Shown here: positions 53,146-62,244 of the stretch, piece after piece | Layout of the letters: each line of letters starts with the position of its first letter | Numbering within the stretch: position 1 is the stretch's first letter | Assembly: GCF_011043775.1 (NCBI RefSeq) | Contig: NZ_JAAKXY010000006.1 | Span: 248,001 to 312,000, forward strand | Direction: 5' to 3' | Source: Natronolimnobius sp. AArcel1 | GTDB lineage: Archaea > Halobacteriota > Halobacteria > Halobacteriales > Natrialbaceae | Length of the DNA: 64,000 nucleotides | The notes under the pieces: generated by a model | Seen by the model: the letters and a program-made list of their open reading frames with translations, nothing else | Told to the model about the DNA's origin: nothing | The model's database searches: none | Position numbers and translations under genes: made by a program

Positions 53146-54498
53146 ATGCGCCCGGCCCACCCCACAGAGCAGGCTGTCGGCATGGAGTATTACGTCAGCG
53201 ACACCGACGGCGTCGGCGGTCATCTCCGCGAGGACGACGAGGAGTTTCGTGTTCGCGAACTCGAGCGCTTCGACACTGAGCCGGTCGATGCGCCGACGGA
53301 CGCCTATCCGTATCTCGTGTTCCGAGCGACGCTGCGAGGCTGGGATACGAACGACTTCGCCTCGCGAATCTCCGACGCGTTAGGAATCTCCCGCGAGCGG
53401 GTCAACTGGGCTGGCACAAAAGACAAGTACGCCGTAACGACGCAGCTATTTTCGGTCTACGGCGCTGACCTGTCGGACCTGCCCGATGTCAACGGCGCGG
53501 AGTTAGAGGTCCTCGGCCGAGCAGGGCGAAATCTCGAGTTCGGTGACCTCGCGGGCAACGCGTTCACGCTCGTGGTTAGCGATCCCGAAACTCCGGACAA
53601 CGCGCCGGCGATCACCGAGGAACTCCAGGACTTCGGCGGGCTCGAGACTGCAGATGATGACGAGCCGACGCCGATCGGTGTTCCTAACTTCTTCGGCCAG
53701 CAGCGATTCGGGAGCCGCCGACCGATCACCCACGAGGTCGGTCTCGAGATCGTCCGCGGCGACTGGAAGGGCGCGGTCATGGCGTATCTTGGGCGGCCGA
53801 CGGATGCCGAACCCGAGAGCACACAGGACGCCCGAACGTTCGTCGAGGTAACCGAAGACTGGCAGGAAGCTCTCGAGCGATTCCCGAATCGGCTGCGCTA
53901 CGAGCGGTCGATGCTCCACGGCCTCGCCGAGTGCGATGGCGAGCCCGAACCCGATGACTTCCGGGCTGCCCTCGAGCGTGTTCCCTCGAACCTGCAGCGG
54001 CTGTTCGTCCACGCCGCCCAGTCGTACGCGTTCAACCAGATGCTCAGCACACGCCTCGAGCGCGGGCTTCCGTTCAACCGCCCGGTCGCAGGCGATGTCG
54101 TCTGTTTTGCAGATAGTAATGCGCCTGACGAACTCGAGCTTCCTGACCCCGACCGACTGCAGCGTGTCGACGACCGGCGCGTCGACTCGGTGACGCGCCA
54201 CTGCGAGCGCGGGCGGGCGTTCGTCACCGCGCCGCTGGTTGGGACCGACACGGAGCTCGCAGACGGCGAACAGGGCGAGATCGAACGAGAGGTACTTGCG
54301 GATCTCGACCTCGAGCCAGGCGACTTCGACCTGCCGGGAGAGTTCTACTCGAGCGGGACGCGACGGGCGATTCTCGTTCGGACGGACCTCGAGGTTGGCC
54401 TCGAGCCGCTGTCGCTGTCGTTTGCGCTGCCGAAGGGGTCCTACGCAACGGTGGTCGCGCGGGAGTTCCTGAAAGTCGATCCGGTTGATCTGGGTTGA
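53146..54498 (+). CDS. truD: tRNA pseudouridine(13) synthase
   Basis: Converts U13 of tRNA to pseudouridine. 450 residues, archaeal length. [20 protein letters not shown] holds the catalytic Asp; [20 protein letters not shown] is the NxxxxQRFG signature; [16 protein letters not shown] and [17 protein letters not shown] follow. ATG at 53146. Confidence 0.94.
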   Translation: MRPAHPTEQAVGMEYYVSDTDGVGGHLREDDEEFRVRELERFDTEPVDAPTDAYPYLVFRATLRGWDTNDFASRISDALGISRERVNWAGTKDKYAVTTQLFSVYGADLSDLPDVNGAELEVLGRAGRNLEFGDLAGNAFTLVVSDPETPDNAPAITEELQDFGGLETADDDEPTPIGVPNFFGQQRFGSRRPITHEVGLEIVRGDWKGAVMAYLGRPTDAEPESTQDARTFVEVTEDWQEALERFPNRLRYERSMLHGLAECDGEPEPDDFRAALERVPSNLQRLFVHAAQSYAFNQMLSTRLERGLPFNRPVAGDVVCFADSNAPDELELPDPDRLQRVDDRRVDSVTRHCERGRAFVTAPLVGTDTELADGEQGEIEREVLADLDLEPGDFDLPGEFYSSGTRRAILVRTDLEVGLEPLSLSFALPKGSYATVVAREFLKVDPVDLG

Positions 54499-54553
54499 GT
54501 CGGCCGTCAGTACCGTCTCCCACTCGCGTCTCGAACAGCAATTTCCACAAGAC

Positions 54554-54559
54554 ATATAT
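54554..54559 (+). promoter_or_regulatory. TATA box of the gene at 54583
   Basis: ATATAT, 23 nt before the ATG, the leaderless spacing. Confidence 0.45.
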
Positions 54560-54582
54560 CAGCAGACTAAACACATCGGGTG

Positions 54583-55299
54583 ATGGACTCGAGACTGCTG
54601 CTCGTTGTCGCGCTTCTTGTCGCCGTGCTCTTACCGGGGAGTCTCTTCATCGGGGATTTCTACCTCCAACCGGGGGCGACGGAGTCGTATGCGGTCACGC
54701 ACGAATCGAGCGATGCCTTCGACCAGGTGTTCATCGATACCGACCTCGAGCAAGCGGATGCGACCCCGGCGAGTGAGTTACCGTCCGACACCGAAGCGGC
54801 GTTCAATGAGTTAGCGGCTGCAACCGGCCCTGACGAGGAGGGGTGGGTAGAAACCAGTATTACAGTCTGTCCCGAGACGTACGTCGTTTGTAACGCGTAC
54901 GGGGAGACTGATTTCCCACCGGATGCAGCCGAAGACTTCGCTGGGGCTACGAGCAATAGGTACTCCCTGATCGAAACGGCTGACGACGAACAGTACATCG
55001 TGGAACGACAGTACGGCGGCGGCATCGGCTTTTTCGGGCTGTTCATCTGGCCCCCCATCTTCGTGACGTTCCTCTTCTACGGCATCGCCCTCGCGAACAT
55101 GGCGATTCGCTATCGCAGGAAACACCCCGTCACCGTCCAGGCTACGACCGCAATCGGACTGCTCGTCCTCCTCGCCCCTCATCTGCTCTTACTGGTCGGG
55201 CGCAGTCCAGACGGGCTCTTTTTCTTCGCGGTCCCGACTCTCCTGATCGGACTGGCCGGCGCTGTGGTGGGTATCACGACCAACCGTCCCGTTGCCTGA
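54583..55299 (+). CDS. Membrane protein with extracellular domain
   Basis: 238 residues. LLLVVALLVAVLLPGSLFIG is an N-terminal anchor or signal. A 115-residue acidic outside domain follows, with a Cys pair in TVCPETYVVC, then IGFFGLFIWPPIFVTFLFYG, ATTAIGLLVLLAPHLLLLVG and FAVPTLLIGLAGAVVGITTN as membrane helices. No family recognised. The ATG directly follows a GTG at 54580; the TATA spacing favours the ATG. Confidence 0.6.
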   Translation: MDSRLLLVVALLVAVLLPGSLFIGDFYLQPGATESYAVTHESSDAFDQVFIDTDLEQADATPASELPSDTEAAFNELAAATGPDEEGWVETSITVCPETYVVCNAYGETDFPPDAAEDFAGATSNRYSLIETADDEQYIVERQYGGGIGFFGLFIWPPIFVTFLFYGIALANMAIRYRRKHPVTVQATTAIGLLVLLAPHLLLLVGRSPDGLFFFAVPTLLIGLAGAVVGITTNRPVA

Positions 55300-55343
55300 C
55301 TCGTATCGAGAAAACGGTTCGTAACTCGAGGCGCTCCGACTGT

Positions 55344-56828
55344 TCACCGGTTGGCTGCAGTGGGTGCCCGTGGCAGATAGAGGGTTATCTCGTTCCCGCG
55401 ATTTGCGTCCTCAGATCGCGAAAAGTCGACCCAGCCGTTCGAGAGGTCGACGACCCAGTAGACGAGCCACAGTCCCAGTCCCGAAGTGTGATAGACGTCG
55501 GTCATCTCCCACTCGCCAGTGAGGACACGGAACTCGAGTTCAGGAATCGGTGGGCAGTCGTCTTGGACAGTGATCGCGACGGTGTCGTCCCCGGTTGGCT
55601 CAATGGCTACTGTCACCTCGGGGTCGTCGCTCGGGGCATGTTCGACCGCGTTCTCGAGGAGTTCACGGATCGCTGCCTTGAGTTCGGTGATGGTTATCGC
55701 AAGCGCGGACTCTGGCAACTCGGTCTCGATCGATGCCGTGTACGACGCCCGCGTCTGCTCGATTGCATCGCTGACGATAGACACGGTATCCGCGGCTGAC
55801 CGGACGGGTGCATGTGCCAGTAAATCGATGATCTGGCGTTGCTTGCTTGCGCTCTCGAGCAGTTGCTCACCATGTTCGCAGATGACGTCTGTGTATTGTG
55901 AGACAGTTTCCGGCTCGAGTGTTGGAACGGATGCATCAGCGTCGTCCGTCGTTGCACGCGTGAGTTGTTCAGCCATTCCAAGAATCACGCACATATCGTT
56001 GCGGAGGTTGTGGCGCAAGAGCGTATCCATCACGACGAGTTGGCGTTTGCGCCGGCGTCGGTCGGTAATGTCGCGGGTGAAACCAACGATTCGCGTGACT
56101 TCCCCATCCGAGAGAATCGGCTCGGCACGGACCCAGACCCAGCGGTCGTAATCATGATCGGGGTTCACGCGGTACTCAACGCCCGCCGGCTTCCCCGTCG
56201 AGAGCCGTCGCATCGTCTCTCTGACGGCCGCACGATCGTCCGGGTGAATCGCGTCTATAAACGACGACGGATCCGCCTCAAGTGCAGCAATTGACTGGCC
56301 GTAAATCTCCTCGTAGGCAGGATTGACAAAGAGGAGCTCCTCCCAATCGCCAGTAAACAGCCACAGCACATCGCCAGTCGTCTGTGTAATCGCCTCGAGG
56401 CGCTCGCGGGCTTGCTGGCGATCCTGTTCGGCAACAACCTGCGCAGAGATATCCCGCGAACTTACCACGTAGTGCCCACCGGACGCGTCAGTCTCGAGAT
56501 CAGAATCGAACTGCGGAGTCATATCGACGCTCGAGACACGACTCTCGAGCCACGTCCACTCGCCGGTCGCGGTTCGGTGGCGATACCGAATTGGATTTGG
56601 CTGCTCCGGCTCCGTCTCGACGATGCGCTCGAATCGCTGCCTGGCCGTCACAACGTCGTCATCGTGGATGTACTCGAAGACGTTCTCGCCGATGAGCGCC
56701 GTTGGCTCGATGCCAAGTATATCTGTACTCGCCTCGTTGACGTAAACGTATCTCCCAGTCTCGTCGATTACCGCGATCTTGTCCTGGGCGTACTCGAGTA
56801 AGGTTTGTGCCCACTCGTCATCGGCCAT
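55344..56828 (-). CDS. PAS-domain sensor histidine kinase
   Basis: 494 residues, soluble. PAS 1 at 1-130 (DKIAVIDETGRYVYVNEAST, LGIEPTALIGENVFEYIHDD), PAS 2 at about 140-260 (GDVLWLFTGDWEELLFVNPA), then HisKA with the phospho-His in DTLLRHNLRNDMCVILGMAE, and HATPase with ELLENAVEHAPSDD (N box) and HTSGLGLWLVYWVVD (G2 box). A haloarchaeal cytosolic sensor; ligand and response regulator are unknown and not adjacent. Confidence 0.88.
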   Translation of the reverse strand: MADDEWAQTLLEYAQDKIAVIDETGRYVYVNEASTDILGIEPTALIGENVFEYIHDDDVVTARQRFERIVETEPEQPNPIRYRHRTATGEWTWLESRVSSVDMTPQFDSDLETDASGGHYVVSSRDISAQVVAEQDRQQARERLEAITQTTGDVLWLFTGDWEELLFVNPAYEEIYGQSIAALEADPSSFIDAIHPDDRAAVRETMRRLSTGKPAGVEYRVNPDHDYDRWVWVRAEPILSDGEVTRIVGFTRDITDRRRRKRQLVVMDTLLRHNLRNDMCVILGMAEQLTRATTDDADASVPTLEPETVSQYTDVICEHGEQLLESASKQRQIIDLLAHAPVRSAADTVSIVSDAIEQTRASYTASIETELPESALAITITELKAAIRELLENAVEHAPSDDPEVTVAIEPTGDDTVAITVQDDCPPIPELEFRVLTGEWEMTDVYHTSGLGLWLVYWVVDLSNGWVDFSRSEDANRGNEITLYLPRAPTAANR

Positions 56829-57003
56829 CGGTTGAACACATCATTCTTCGTGTATAATGGTTATAAATATGCTGCCGTCAGTGCTCGCTGTGGGTTCAGT
56901 ATAGTCACGACTGATGAGAGAACCCCATCGATAAAAGAACCGCTAGTTTGGTGTCATCGCCCTCTCACAGCCACCCGGGCTGGGAACTGGCGAGTCGGGT
57001 ATG

Positions 57004-57642
57004 TTACTCTGTCGCGACGTCTTCTTCGTCGACGTCGACGGCAGTCGCTTCCTCTTCGGCGACTTCCTCGGGGTGTGCCTCGAGGGTCGTCTTCTGAATC
57101 TCGACGCGGCGAAGCGGGTAGATCGTCTTGGCTTCGCCGTAGATGCCCGAGGAGAGGCGGCCTTCGACGACGCTGTCGATCAGCTCTTCGAAGGTGCGGT
57201 CGGCTGCAGCCTCTTCGATCATCTCGACCATCTGGTTGCGGATGGCTTTCTCCTGGCTCGCGTCTGCCTTTTTCGTCGTGAAGGCGACGGGCTGGATCTG
57301 GACGCGGTAGTCATCCGTTGTGAGGACGGTAACGTAGGCCTCGATCTTCGAGGCACCGCGTCGGACCAGCGAACGCAGGTAGTCACGGGTCAGGGAGTGT
57401 TCCTTGAACTCCGTGTACGCCGAGTCGCTGCCGACGTCGTTGATCTTGAAAGTCAGCTTGGTATTGTTCTCGCTGGCGTTGTTGTTGAGTTCGCCAAGCG
57501 TGGTCTCGATGGTTCGACCGTAGACTTTCTCCGGTTCGTCAGCGGGGGTCTCGCCAAGCTCCTGCCGGTCGAACTGCTCCGGTGCGAGCACGGTGTACCA
57601 CCGCTTCTCCTGTTTTGCGCGTGAAACTGAACGTTCACTCAT
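57004..57642 (-). CDS. rps3ae: Ribosomal protein eS1
   Basis: Small-subunit protein S1e. 212 residues. KRWYTVLAPEQFDRQELGET is the conserved start; GRTIETTLGELNNNASENNT, LVRRGASKIEAYVTVLTTDD and LIDSVVEGRLSSGIYGEAKT follow. Last gene of the uS15-RecJ-like-Pcc1-eS1 operon; its start overlaps the end of pcc1 by 8 nt. Confidence 0.95.
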   Translation of the reverse strand: MSERSVSRAKQEKRWYTVLAPEQFDRQELGETPADEPEKVYGRTIETTLGELNNNASENNTKLTFKINDVGSDSAYTEFKEHSLTRDYLRSLVRRGASKIEAYVTVLTTDDYRVQIQPVAFTTKKADASQEKAIRNQMVEMIEEAAADRTFEELIDSVVEGRLSSGIYGEAKTIYPLRRVEIQKTTLEAHPEEVAEEEATAVDVDEEDVATE

Positions 57643-57937
57643 TGGTTGTAGTGTTAGTGTTGTAATCTGCATCGGACGCTCGCCCGCGTCCGTCGGTTGA
57701 ATCAACTGTCCCACTTACTCCTCGGTCGAGTACCTCGAGGGCAACCTCGAGGTTGACCACGTAGTCGTCGGCCGTCGCCTGGAGTCCGCTGGTCGAGTCG
57801 CGTTGGATGGTTGTGGCGAGCGTATCGCCGTCGACAACCGTCTCCATCTCGTCCGTATTGTCCGGACGCAGCGCTCGTGCGAGTCGTTCCGGGGTGTCGT
57901 GTACCGTCCGAATCGTCGCGCTTGCTCGTCGACTCAT
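57635..57937 (-). CDS. pcc1: KEOPS complex subunit Pcc1
   Basis: Dimer-forming subunit of KEOPS, which makes the universal t6A37 of ANN-decoding tRNAs. 100 residues. RASATIRTVHDTPERLARAL, RPDNTDEMETVV and ATTIQRDSTSGLQATADDYV with VNLEVALEVLD are the family. It overlaps the RecJ-like stop by 4 nt and the eS1 start by 8 nt, a tight operon. Confidence 0.88.
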   Translation of the reverse strand: MSRRASATIRTVHDTPERLARALRPDNTDEMETVVDGDTLATTIQRDSTSGLQATADDYVVNLEVALEVLDRGVSGTVDSTDGRGRASDADYNTNTTTNE

Positions 57938-59139
57938 TGGTACTCCCTCACTGTCTCGATGATCGTCGCCTCATCTACGCTGGAGTCGTACTGCAGGTAG
58001 CCACGCCGCCCATCGGCGCGTCCGTCGTACGCGACAGACACGCCAGTGGCATCCTCGAGATCGCGTGCAATGCCCTCGAGCGGGACCATTGCGTCGCCTC
58101 GAGCCGAAAGCGCGGCCTCCCCAGTCGCGAGACTGAGGACGAGTGGCTCCGGCGAGCGATAGGCTGTCGCCACCTCGGCGACTGCCTCGACAGGGCCGTC
58201 GTCGGTGTCGATGACGACTAATCCGTCGTATCGCCCGGTACTGGCCGTCTCGAGTGCCTCGTGGGTGGCGTTGCCGTACTCGCGCCAGGCGTCGAGCGCC
58301 GGCGCGCGGGCCTCGTGACCCATCGCAAGCGCCGCGCCAGTTCCCGGCTCCGTTCGGGCCGTTGCCTGGAGAACGTCGGCGTAGCCGCCAACGGTCTCGA
58401 AGGGACCCTCGGGTGTCGCGTACGGCTTCAGCACGCGTTGGACAGACTCGGCTGCGACGTCAGTCGCTTCCTCGGTGCTGACTGCATCGAGTGCTACGAT
58501 CGAGCCGATTGCTCGGTGATCGTCCGCCTCGAGGCCGCCATCAGTGTCGACAGCCTCGAGAGTGGATTGTCCAATCGCCTCCGAAAGCGTCTCACGCGTC
58601 GCTTCGGCGTTGCCAGACCACGGGGCAGCCACTCGTGTCGAGTGTGCCAGCCCGTCAACGGGGTCTGCGGTCGGCACCGCAACACCCGGTCGGCGCTCGA
58701 GAAGTCCGCGTTCTCGAGCCGTCTCGACGAGCCACTCGCTTTCTCCGGCTCCTGGCTCAACGCCAGCAGCAACGAGACCTGCGAGTGCGAGGACCAGATC
58801 CGGCGTCTCGCCGAGTTCACGAACGTGATCGACAGCGGCCAGCGTGGCCGCCCGATTGTCGGCATCGAGACGCACCGCTTCGGAAGCGTCGGTCGAGCCG
58901 ATGGCAATCGTCAGATCACCGTCGGCACCGGATGCTGCCTGGACTCGCTCCGTGCGTGTCGCGATCGTGCGGCCGACTGTCACCTGAAACGGCGTTCCGC
59001 GCACAGCCAGCGCTCGAGCAATGAGCCCGCTCGCTGCGAGCCCGTCACCGTCCGCTCGCGTGACGAGGCGAACGAAGCTCGCGCTCTCGAGTGCGCTGGC
59101 GGTCGTCGAATCGGACGCGGAACGGCCGTCGGTGGACAT
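57934..59139 (-). CDS. RecJ-like phosphoesterase, probably diverged
   Basis: 401 residues. VTRADGDGLAASGLIARALA is DHH motif I with DxD; the DHH triad expected near residue 90-110 is not visible (LAAVDHVRELG instead). The C-terminal GISVAYDGRADGR-like DHHA1 end is present. In archaea a RecJ-like gene often sits between uS15 and Pcc1; such paralogues bind GINS or have lost catalysis. Nuclease activity is therefore doubtful. 7 nt behind uS15. Confidence 0.7.
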   Translation of the reverse strand: MSTDGRSASDSTTASALESASFVRLVTRADGDGLAASGLIARALAVRGTPFQVTVGRTIATRTERVQAASGADGDLTIAIGSTDASEAVRLDADNRAATLAAVDHVRELGETPDLVLALAGLVAAGVEPGAGESEWLVETARERGLLERRPGVAVPTADPVDGLAHSTRVAAPWSGNAEATRETLSEAIGQSTLEAVDTDGGLEADDHRAIGSIVALDAVSTEEATDVAAESVQRVLKPYATPEGPFETVGGYADVLQATARTEPGTGAALAMGHEARAPALDAWREYGNATHEALETASTGRYDGLVVIDTDDGPVEAVAEVATAYRSPEPLVLSLATGEAALSARGDAMVPLEGIARDLEDATGVSVAYDGRADGRRGYLQYDSSVDEATIIETVREYQ

Positions 59140-59146
59140 CGGTCAG

Positions 59147-59617
59147 TTAGTTCTCTTCGAGGAGTTCGACTGCGACGTCGTAGGAGTACTGGAAGTCAGC
59201 CTCGAGTTCGTCGCCACGGTAGTAGGCAACGAGTCGGCGAACCTTCGACTCCGTGTTCTGCAGCGAGCGCTTGTTCTGGTAGTCCTGTGGGTTCTGCTGG
59301 ACGTGCTCGCGTAGACGCACGGCGCGCTCCATCAGACTCCGCAGGTCCTCAGGAATCTCCGACTGTGCGTCGTTTTCCTCGAGGATCTCGGTGATTTTCT
59401 TGCCGGTCGCCAACTTGACGTCCGGGACGGGCGTGCCCGTGACACCTTCGTCACGCAGCTTGATCCCAATCTGGCTGGGTTCGTAGCCCTGCTCTGCCAG
59501 TTCGACGACGCGGTCTTCGATCTCGTCGGCGTCGACGTCGCTCCACTCCGGTGGTTCGTCTGCCGTGGGCTTGTCCGAACCGGACGAGCCGCGACGGCGG
59601 GTATGCATTCGTGCCAT
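59147..59617 (-). CDS. rps15: Ribosomal protein uS15
   Basis: Binds the central 16S rRNA junction. 156 residues. ARMHTRRRGSSGSDKPTADE is the archaeal basic start; VVELAEQGYEPSQIGIKLRD, VTGTPVPDVKLATGKKITEI and KSKVRRLVAYYRGDELEADF-like end (ESKVRRLVAYY) fit. First gene of its operon. Confidence 0.95.
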   Translation of the reverse strand: MARMHTRRRGSSGSDKPTADEPPEWSDVDADEIEDRVVELAEQGYEPSQIGIKLRDEGVTGTPVPDVKLATGKKITEILEENDAQSEIPEDLRSLMERAVRLREHVQQNPQDYQNKRSLQNTESKVRRLVAYYRGDELEADFQYSYDVAVELLEEN

Positions 59618-59900
59618 TGGTTGAGGATAGGAATCGCACTGACCGCTGAGTCATACAACAGCCCGCTCTCAACTCGAGGCCGGGCTGCCGGTGCACTTCC
59701 GCAATCCCAAGCCACCCAGAATAGCGGGTGACGAAGTCAGATTTGCGGCCGTGCGCTTCCCACCAGCGCTTTCTCCCTGACAGACTAAAGCGTTTCTAGT
59801 CACTCGAATCGCTGTCAGGCCGTGTGAGTCACTGACACCGCCGCCTCGAGAGTTTCGAGGGGTTTATCTATCCGCCCGAAAAAGAGAGCAATGCGAACGA
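59618..59900 (-). other. Spacer between uS15 and tRNA-Ala
   Basis: 283 bp holding the operon promoter of uS15 on the minus strand and that of the tRNA on the plus strand; no reading frame or repeat of note. Confidence 0.35.
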
Positions 59901-59972
59901 GGGCTCGTAGATCAGTGGTAGATCACTCCCTTGGCATGGGAGAGGCCCCGGGTTCAAATCCCGGCGAGTCCA
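59901..59972 (+). tRNA. tRNA-Ala (anticodon GGC)
   Basis: Acceptor GGGCTCG pairs with CGAGTCC at the end (one G-U). Anticodon stem CTCCC/GGGAG around loop TTGGCAT gives GGC, reading GCC. T-arm CCGGG-TTCAAAT-CCCGG is standard. No intron, CCA not encoded. Its 3' end recurs twice just downstream, marking an integration site. Confidence 0.95.
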
Positions 59973-60076
59973 CTATTTTGCGGCGCGAACAAACTCATGA
60001 GCGCCGCAGATAGTCGTCGAAGACTGGATTTGAAGCCCTACCAGTCGCGCGCAGCGAAAGCGAGCACGTCTGGTTT

Positions 60077-60102
60077 CGGGTTCAAATCCCGGCGAGTCCA
60101 CT
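60077..60102 (+). repeat. Repeat of the tRNA-Ala 3' end (att-like)
   Basis: 26 nt identical to 59949-59974, covering the T-loop TTCAAATCCC and acceptor end. No D or anticodon arm precedes it, so it is not a tRNA. Consistent with att sites left by tRNA-targeting integrases. Confidence 0.65.
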
Positions 60103-60171
60103 TCTTTCGGTTCGTTTCACTCACCTCGTTCAGTGCACTCGCCGAACATCGCAAACGCGTCGCGTTTGCTC

Positions 60172-60186
60172 AATCCCGGCGAGTCC
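60172..60186 (+). repeat. Partial repeat of the tRNA-Ala 3' end (second att-like copy)
   Basis: AATCCCGGCGAGTCC, 15 nt. The 70 bp behind it (CGACCAAACTCGTGAGGCCG onward) is clearly related to the sequence behind the true tRNA (CGAACAAACTCATGAGCGCC onward), so a block of roughly 220 bp was duplicated and has diverged. Confidence 0.5.
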
Positions 60187-60554
60187 CGGTGGTGCGACCA
60201 AACTCGTGAGGCCGCAAATCGTCGTTGAAGATCGAGAGTAACGCACTTCCAGTCGCACACGGGAAACTCGAGTCTGTCTCCCGGCTCCGTTTGTCTGACA
60301 ACCGATATCGAGAGTCTCACGTGCGACGAACCGACAGTTGCACGCTCGTGCCAGTCAGATGGACCGCCACCGGAGACAGTTGGTGTCCCCAGACTGCTTT
60401 GCCTCGAGTGTCGCCATACCTGACCGCCGACGACCGCTCGAGCGTCGGACCCACAGCTATCGGCCCCAGCGAACGACCGCAGTGGAGTGGTTGACCGCCC
60501 GTCACTCGAGTGCGGAGACCGCTCTCGAGGGGACAATCGGGCGCGTGGACACCC
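60187..60554. other. Spacer after the att-like repeats, no supported gene
   Basis: About 370 bp of genome-like GC. Open frames in both strands show no family and cross the repeat. It may be degraded DNA of an inserted element. Confidence 0.3.
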
Positions 60555-61493
60555 CTAGCCGTGGACGTCAGTTGTCCCTGGGTCGGAATCTGTGTCTGCT
60601 GATGGCTCCTGTGCTGTCTGTCTCGAGGTACCGGGGATTGCTGCGTCATCTGGGAGGACCACGCGGCGTTCGGTGTACTCGAGGCCGTTCGTTCGCTGCG
60701 TCGTCCGTCGGACAGCGAGTCGGTTCCGCGAGAGATCGAGGATCGCGTCGATGGTGCGGGAGACGAGTTTCTTCGCGTAGCTCTCGCTGATGCCGGATTC
60801 CTGTCTGCGGATCCAGTGTTTGAGATCGCTCGCGGTGACGTACTCGGCGGTGTTCTTACAGCCGTGTTTCCAGGGATTGTCACCGACGCTCGGATCGGTG
60901 CGGGCTTGCCAGAGTTTGGCGGCCAATCGCGTCGGAAGGGAGTTTGCTGCCGACCGGCGCATATCGTCGTCCATCTGCGCAAGCTGTTGGATCGGCAGGA
61001 GGTCGCCGTAGGCGAGGGAGATGTCACCGCCGCGCTCGAGCGGGTCGGTACTCTCGGGAAGCCGGTAATAGGCGTTTCCGTCGTCCTTCTCGATGCGCTC
61101 GAGGCAGCCGTCCGCGACGGAAATCGCGTGTTCATCGACTGAGTCTACACGGAGATGTGCCCCTTTCTCGAGTTCGCGTGACTGGAGTTCGGCGATGCGT
61201 TCCTTGTTAGCGGTGGCTTTCTTACATGCCGCATCGGCGAGGCTCTCGAGACGGTCGGTGGTGGTTTCCAGACGCGACGTTTTGGTCTCGAGATCCGCGA
61301 CGCGTTGGTGGAGGTCATCGACAGTGTCGGTGAGTCGGTCGCGGTCAGCCTCGAGCCGGTCGCGGTCGTCCTCGAGTCGGTCCGTTTTGCGCTCGAGTCG
61401 CTGGATGCGCTCGTCTTTGTGCTCGAGTTTGGTTTCGAGTTGCTCGAGGCGTTCGTGAAGCTGCTCGAGGTCGCTGTCACTACGGTCCGGCAT
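60555..61493 (-). CDS. Coiled-coil DNA-binding-like protein
   Basis: 312 residues. A long heptad coiled coil (about residues 8-105: LEQLHERLEQLETKLEHKDE, RIQRLERKTDRLEDDRDRLE) leads to a winged-helix-like end (ASDLKHWIRRQESGISESYA, KKLVSRTIDAILDLSRNRLA). Typical of haloarchaeal plasmids and integrated elements; the function is unknown. The ATG at 61493 overlaps the zinc-finger gene by 14 nt, so the two form an operon. Confidence 0.7.
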   Translation of the reverse strand: MPDRSDSDLEQLHERLEQLETKLEHKDERIQRLERKTDRLEDDRDRLEADRDRLTDTVDDLHQRVADLETKTSRLETTTDRLESLADAACKKATANKERIAELQSRELEKGAHLRVDSVDEHAISVADGCLERIEKDDGNAYYRLPESTDPLERGGDISLAYGDLLPIQQLAQMDDDMRRSAANSLPTRLAAKLWQARTDPSVGDNPWKHGCKNTAEYVTASDLKHWIRRQESGISESYAKKLVSRTIDAILDLSRNRLAVRRTTQRTNGLEYTERRVVLPDDAAIPGTSRQTAQEPSADTDSDPGTTDVHG

Positions 61494-62034
61494 AGGTCCC
61501 TCCGGTTCGCCCGGGCTGGTTGTCCAGGTGGACAGCGAGGTTCGAAATGGGTTGCCTGCTGGTTTCTCGCCACCCACCATCGTGACGTTCGTTGGTGATC
61601 CGGCGCGCGTCGTCACCGTCGGCTGCGTTCGCGTTCGTCGCCGGAAGGTACGTCACGCGCTGACGACGGCCATCCATCGTCGTATACGTGATTATGAGTT
61701 CGAACGCGCGGGCGGCACGTGTGTCCCGGCCGCCGTCAGTCGCCAGCCGCGGATCGGCAGCGACGCGCTCGAGGGTGGCGACACAGGGTCGGCAGTAGTA
61801 GCCAGCGGGCGTGACGACTGCCTTCCAGTTTGGACAGCCCGGCGTGTCGCAGGAATAGAGTCGGTGGGTTCGGGTGGGACGTGCTCGAGCGCTCGCATTC
61901 GAGCGACAGGCGGGCTGGGTGCGGTGGGCGTCGTCACGGGTTGCGCCGCACGCGCAGCGAGCGTCAGAGCTTTTGGATGGCGATGCCTCGTGGCGTGTGT
62001 GGGGTGTACTCCCCACGGGAGCTTCGAAGTTCAT
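61480..62034 (-). CDS. Zinc-finger protein paired with the coiled-coil gene
   Basis: 184 residues. Cys pairs in RCACG, a SCDTPGCPNW segment and YYCRPCVATLERV suggest one or two zinc sites around residues 27-84; IITYTTMDGRRQRVTYLPAT follows and the tail is disordered. Overlaps the coiled-coil gene downstream by 14 nt. The pair recurs in haloarchaeal accessory DNA. Role unknown; a replication or packaging part of an element is one option. Confidence 0.6.
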   Translation of the reverse strand: MNFEAPVGSTPHTRHEASPSKSSDARCACGATRDDAHRTQPACRSNASARARPTRTHRLYSCDTPGCPNWKAVVTPAGYYCRPCVATLERVAADPRLATDGGRDTRAARAFELIITYTTMDGRRQRVTYLPATNANAADGDDARRITNERHDGGWRETSRQPISNLAVHLDNQPGRTGGTYAGP

Positions 62035-62150
62035 TCTTGATCACCGGAGCTACCTTCTGGGCGGCGTGCCAGCGCCGCCCGGTCTCACAGACCGACGCGA
62101 GTTATCTTCACTCGAGTTGATAGCTCCTTAGTACCATAATCACCCAAGTA

Positions 62151-62164
62151 TTGCATAAATGCAA
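62151..62164. promoter_or_regulatory. Possible operator between divergent genes
   Basis: TTGCAT-AA-ATGCAA, a perfect 6-bp inverted repeat in the 210-bp space between the zinc-finger gene and the PhiH1-like repressor. A plausible binding site of that repressor. Confidence 0.35.
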
Positions 62165-62244
62165 CGGTTAGGTACAACTAACTGATTTAGTCTTGGACAA
62201 CAGATTCCGTGGCATTACGAACGTCTATGCTGAGATAGGATACA

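Noticed and set aside
60061-60102. Second tRNA-Ala gene
   Set aside because: Only T-arm and acceptor 3' end present; no D-arm, anticodon arm or 5' acceptor strand.
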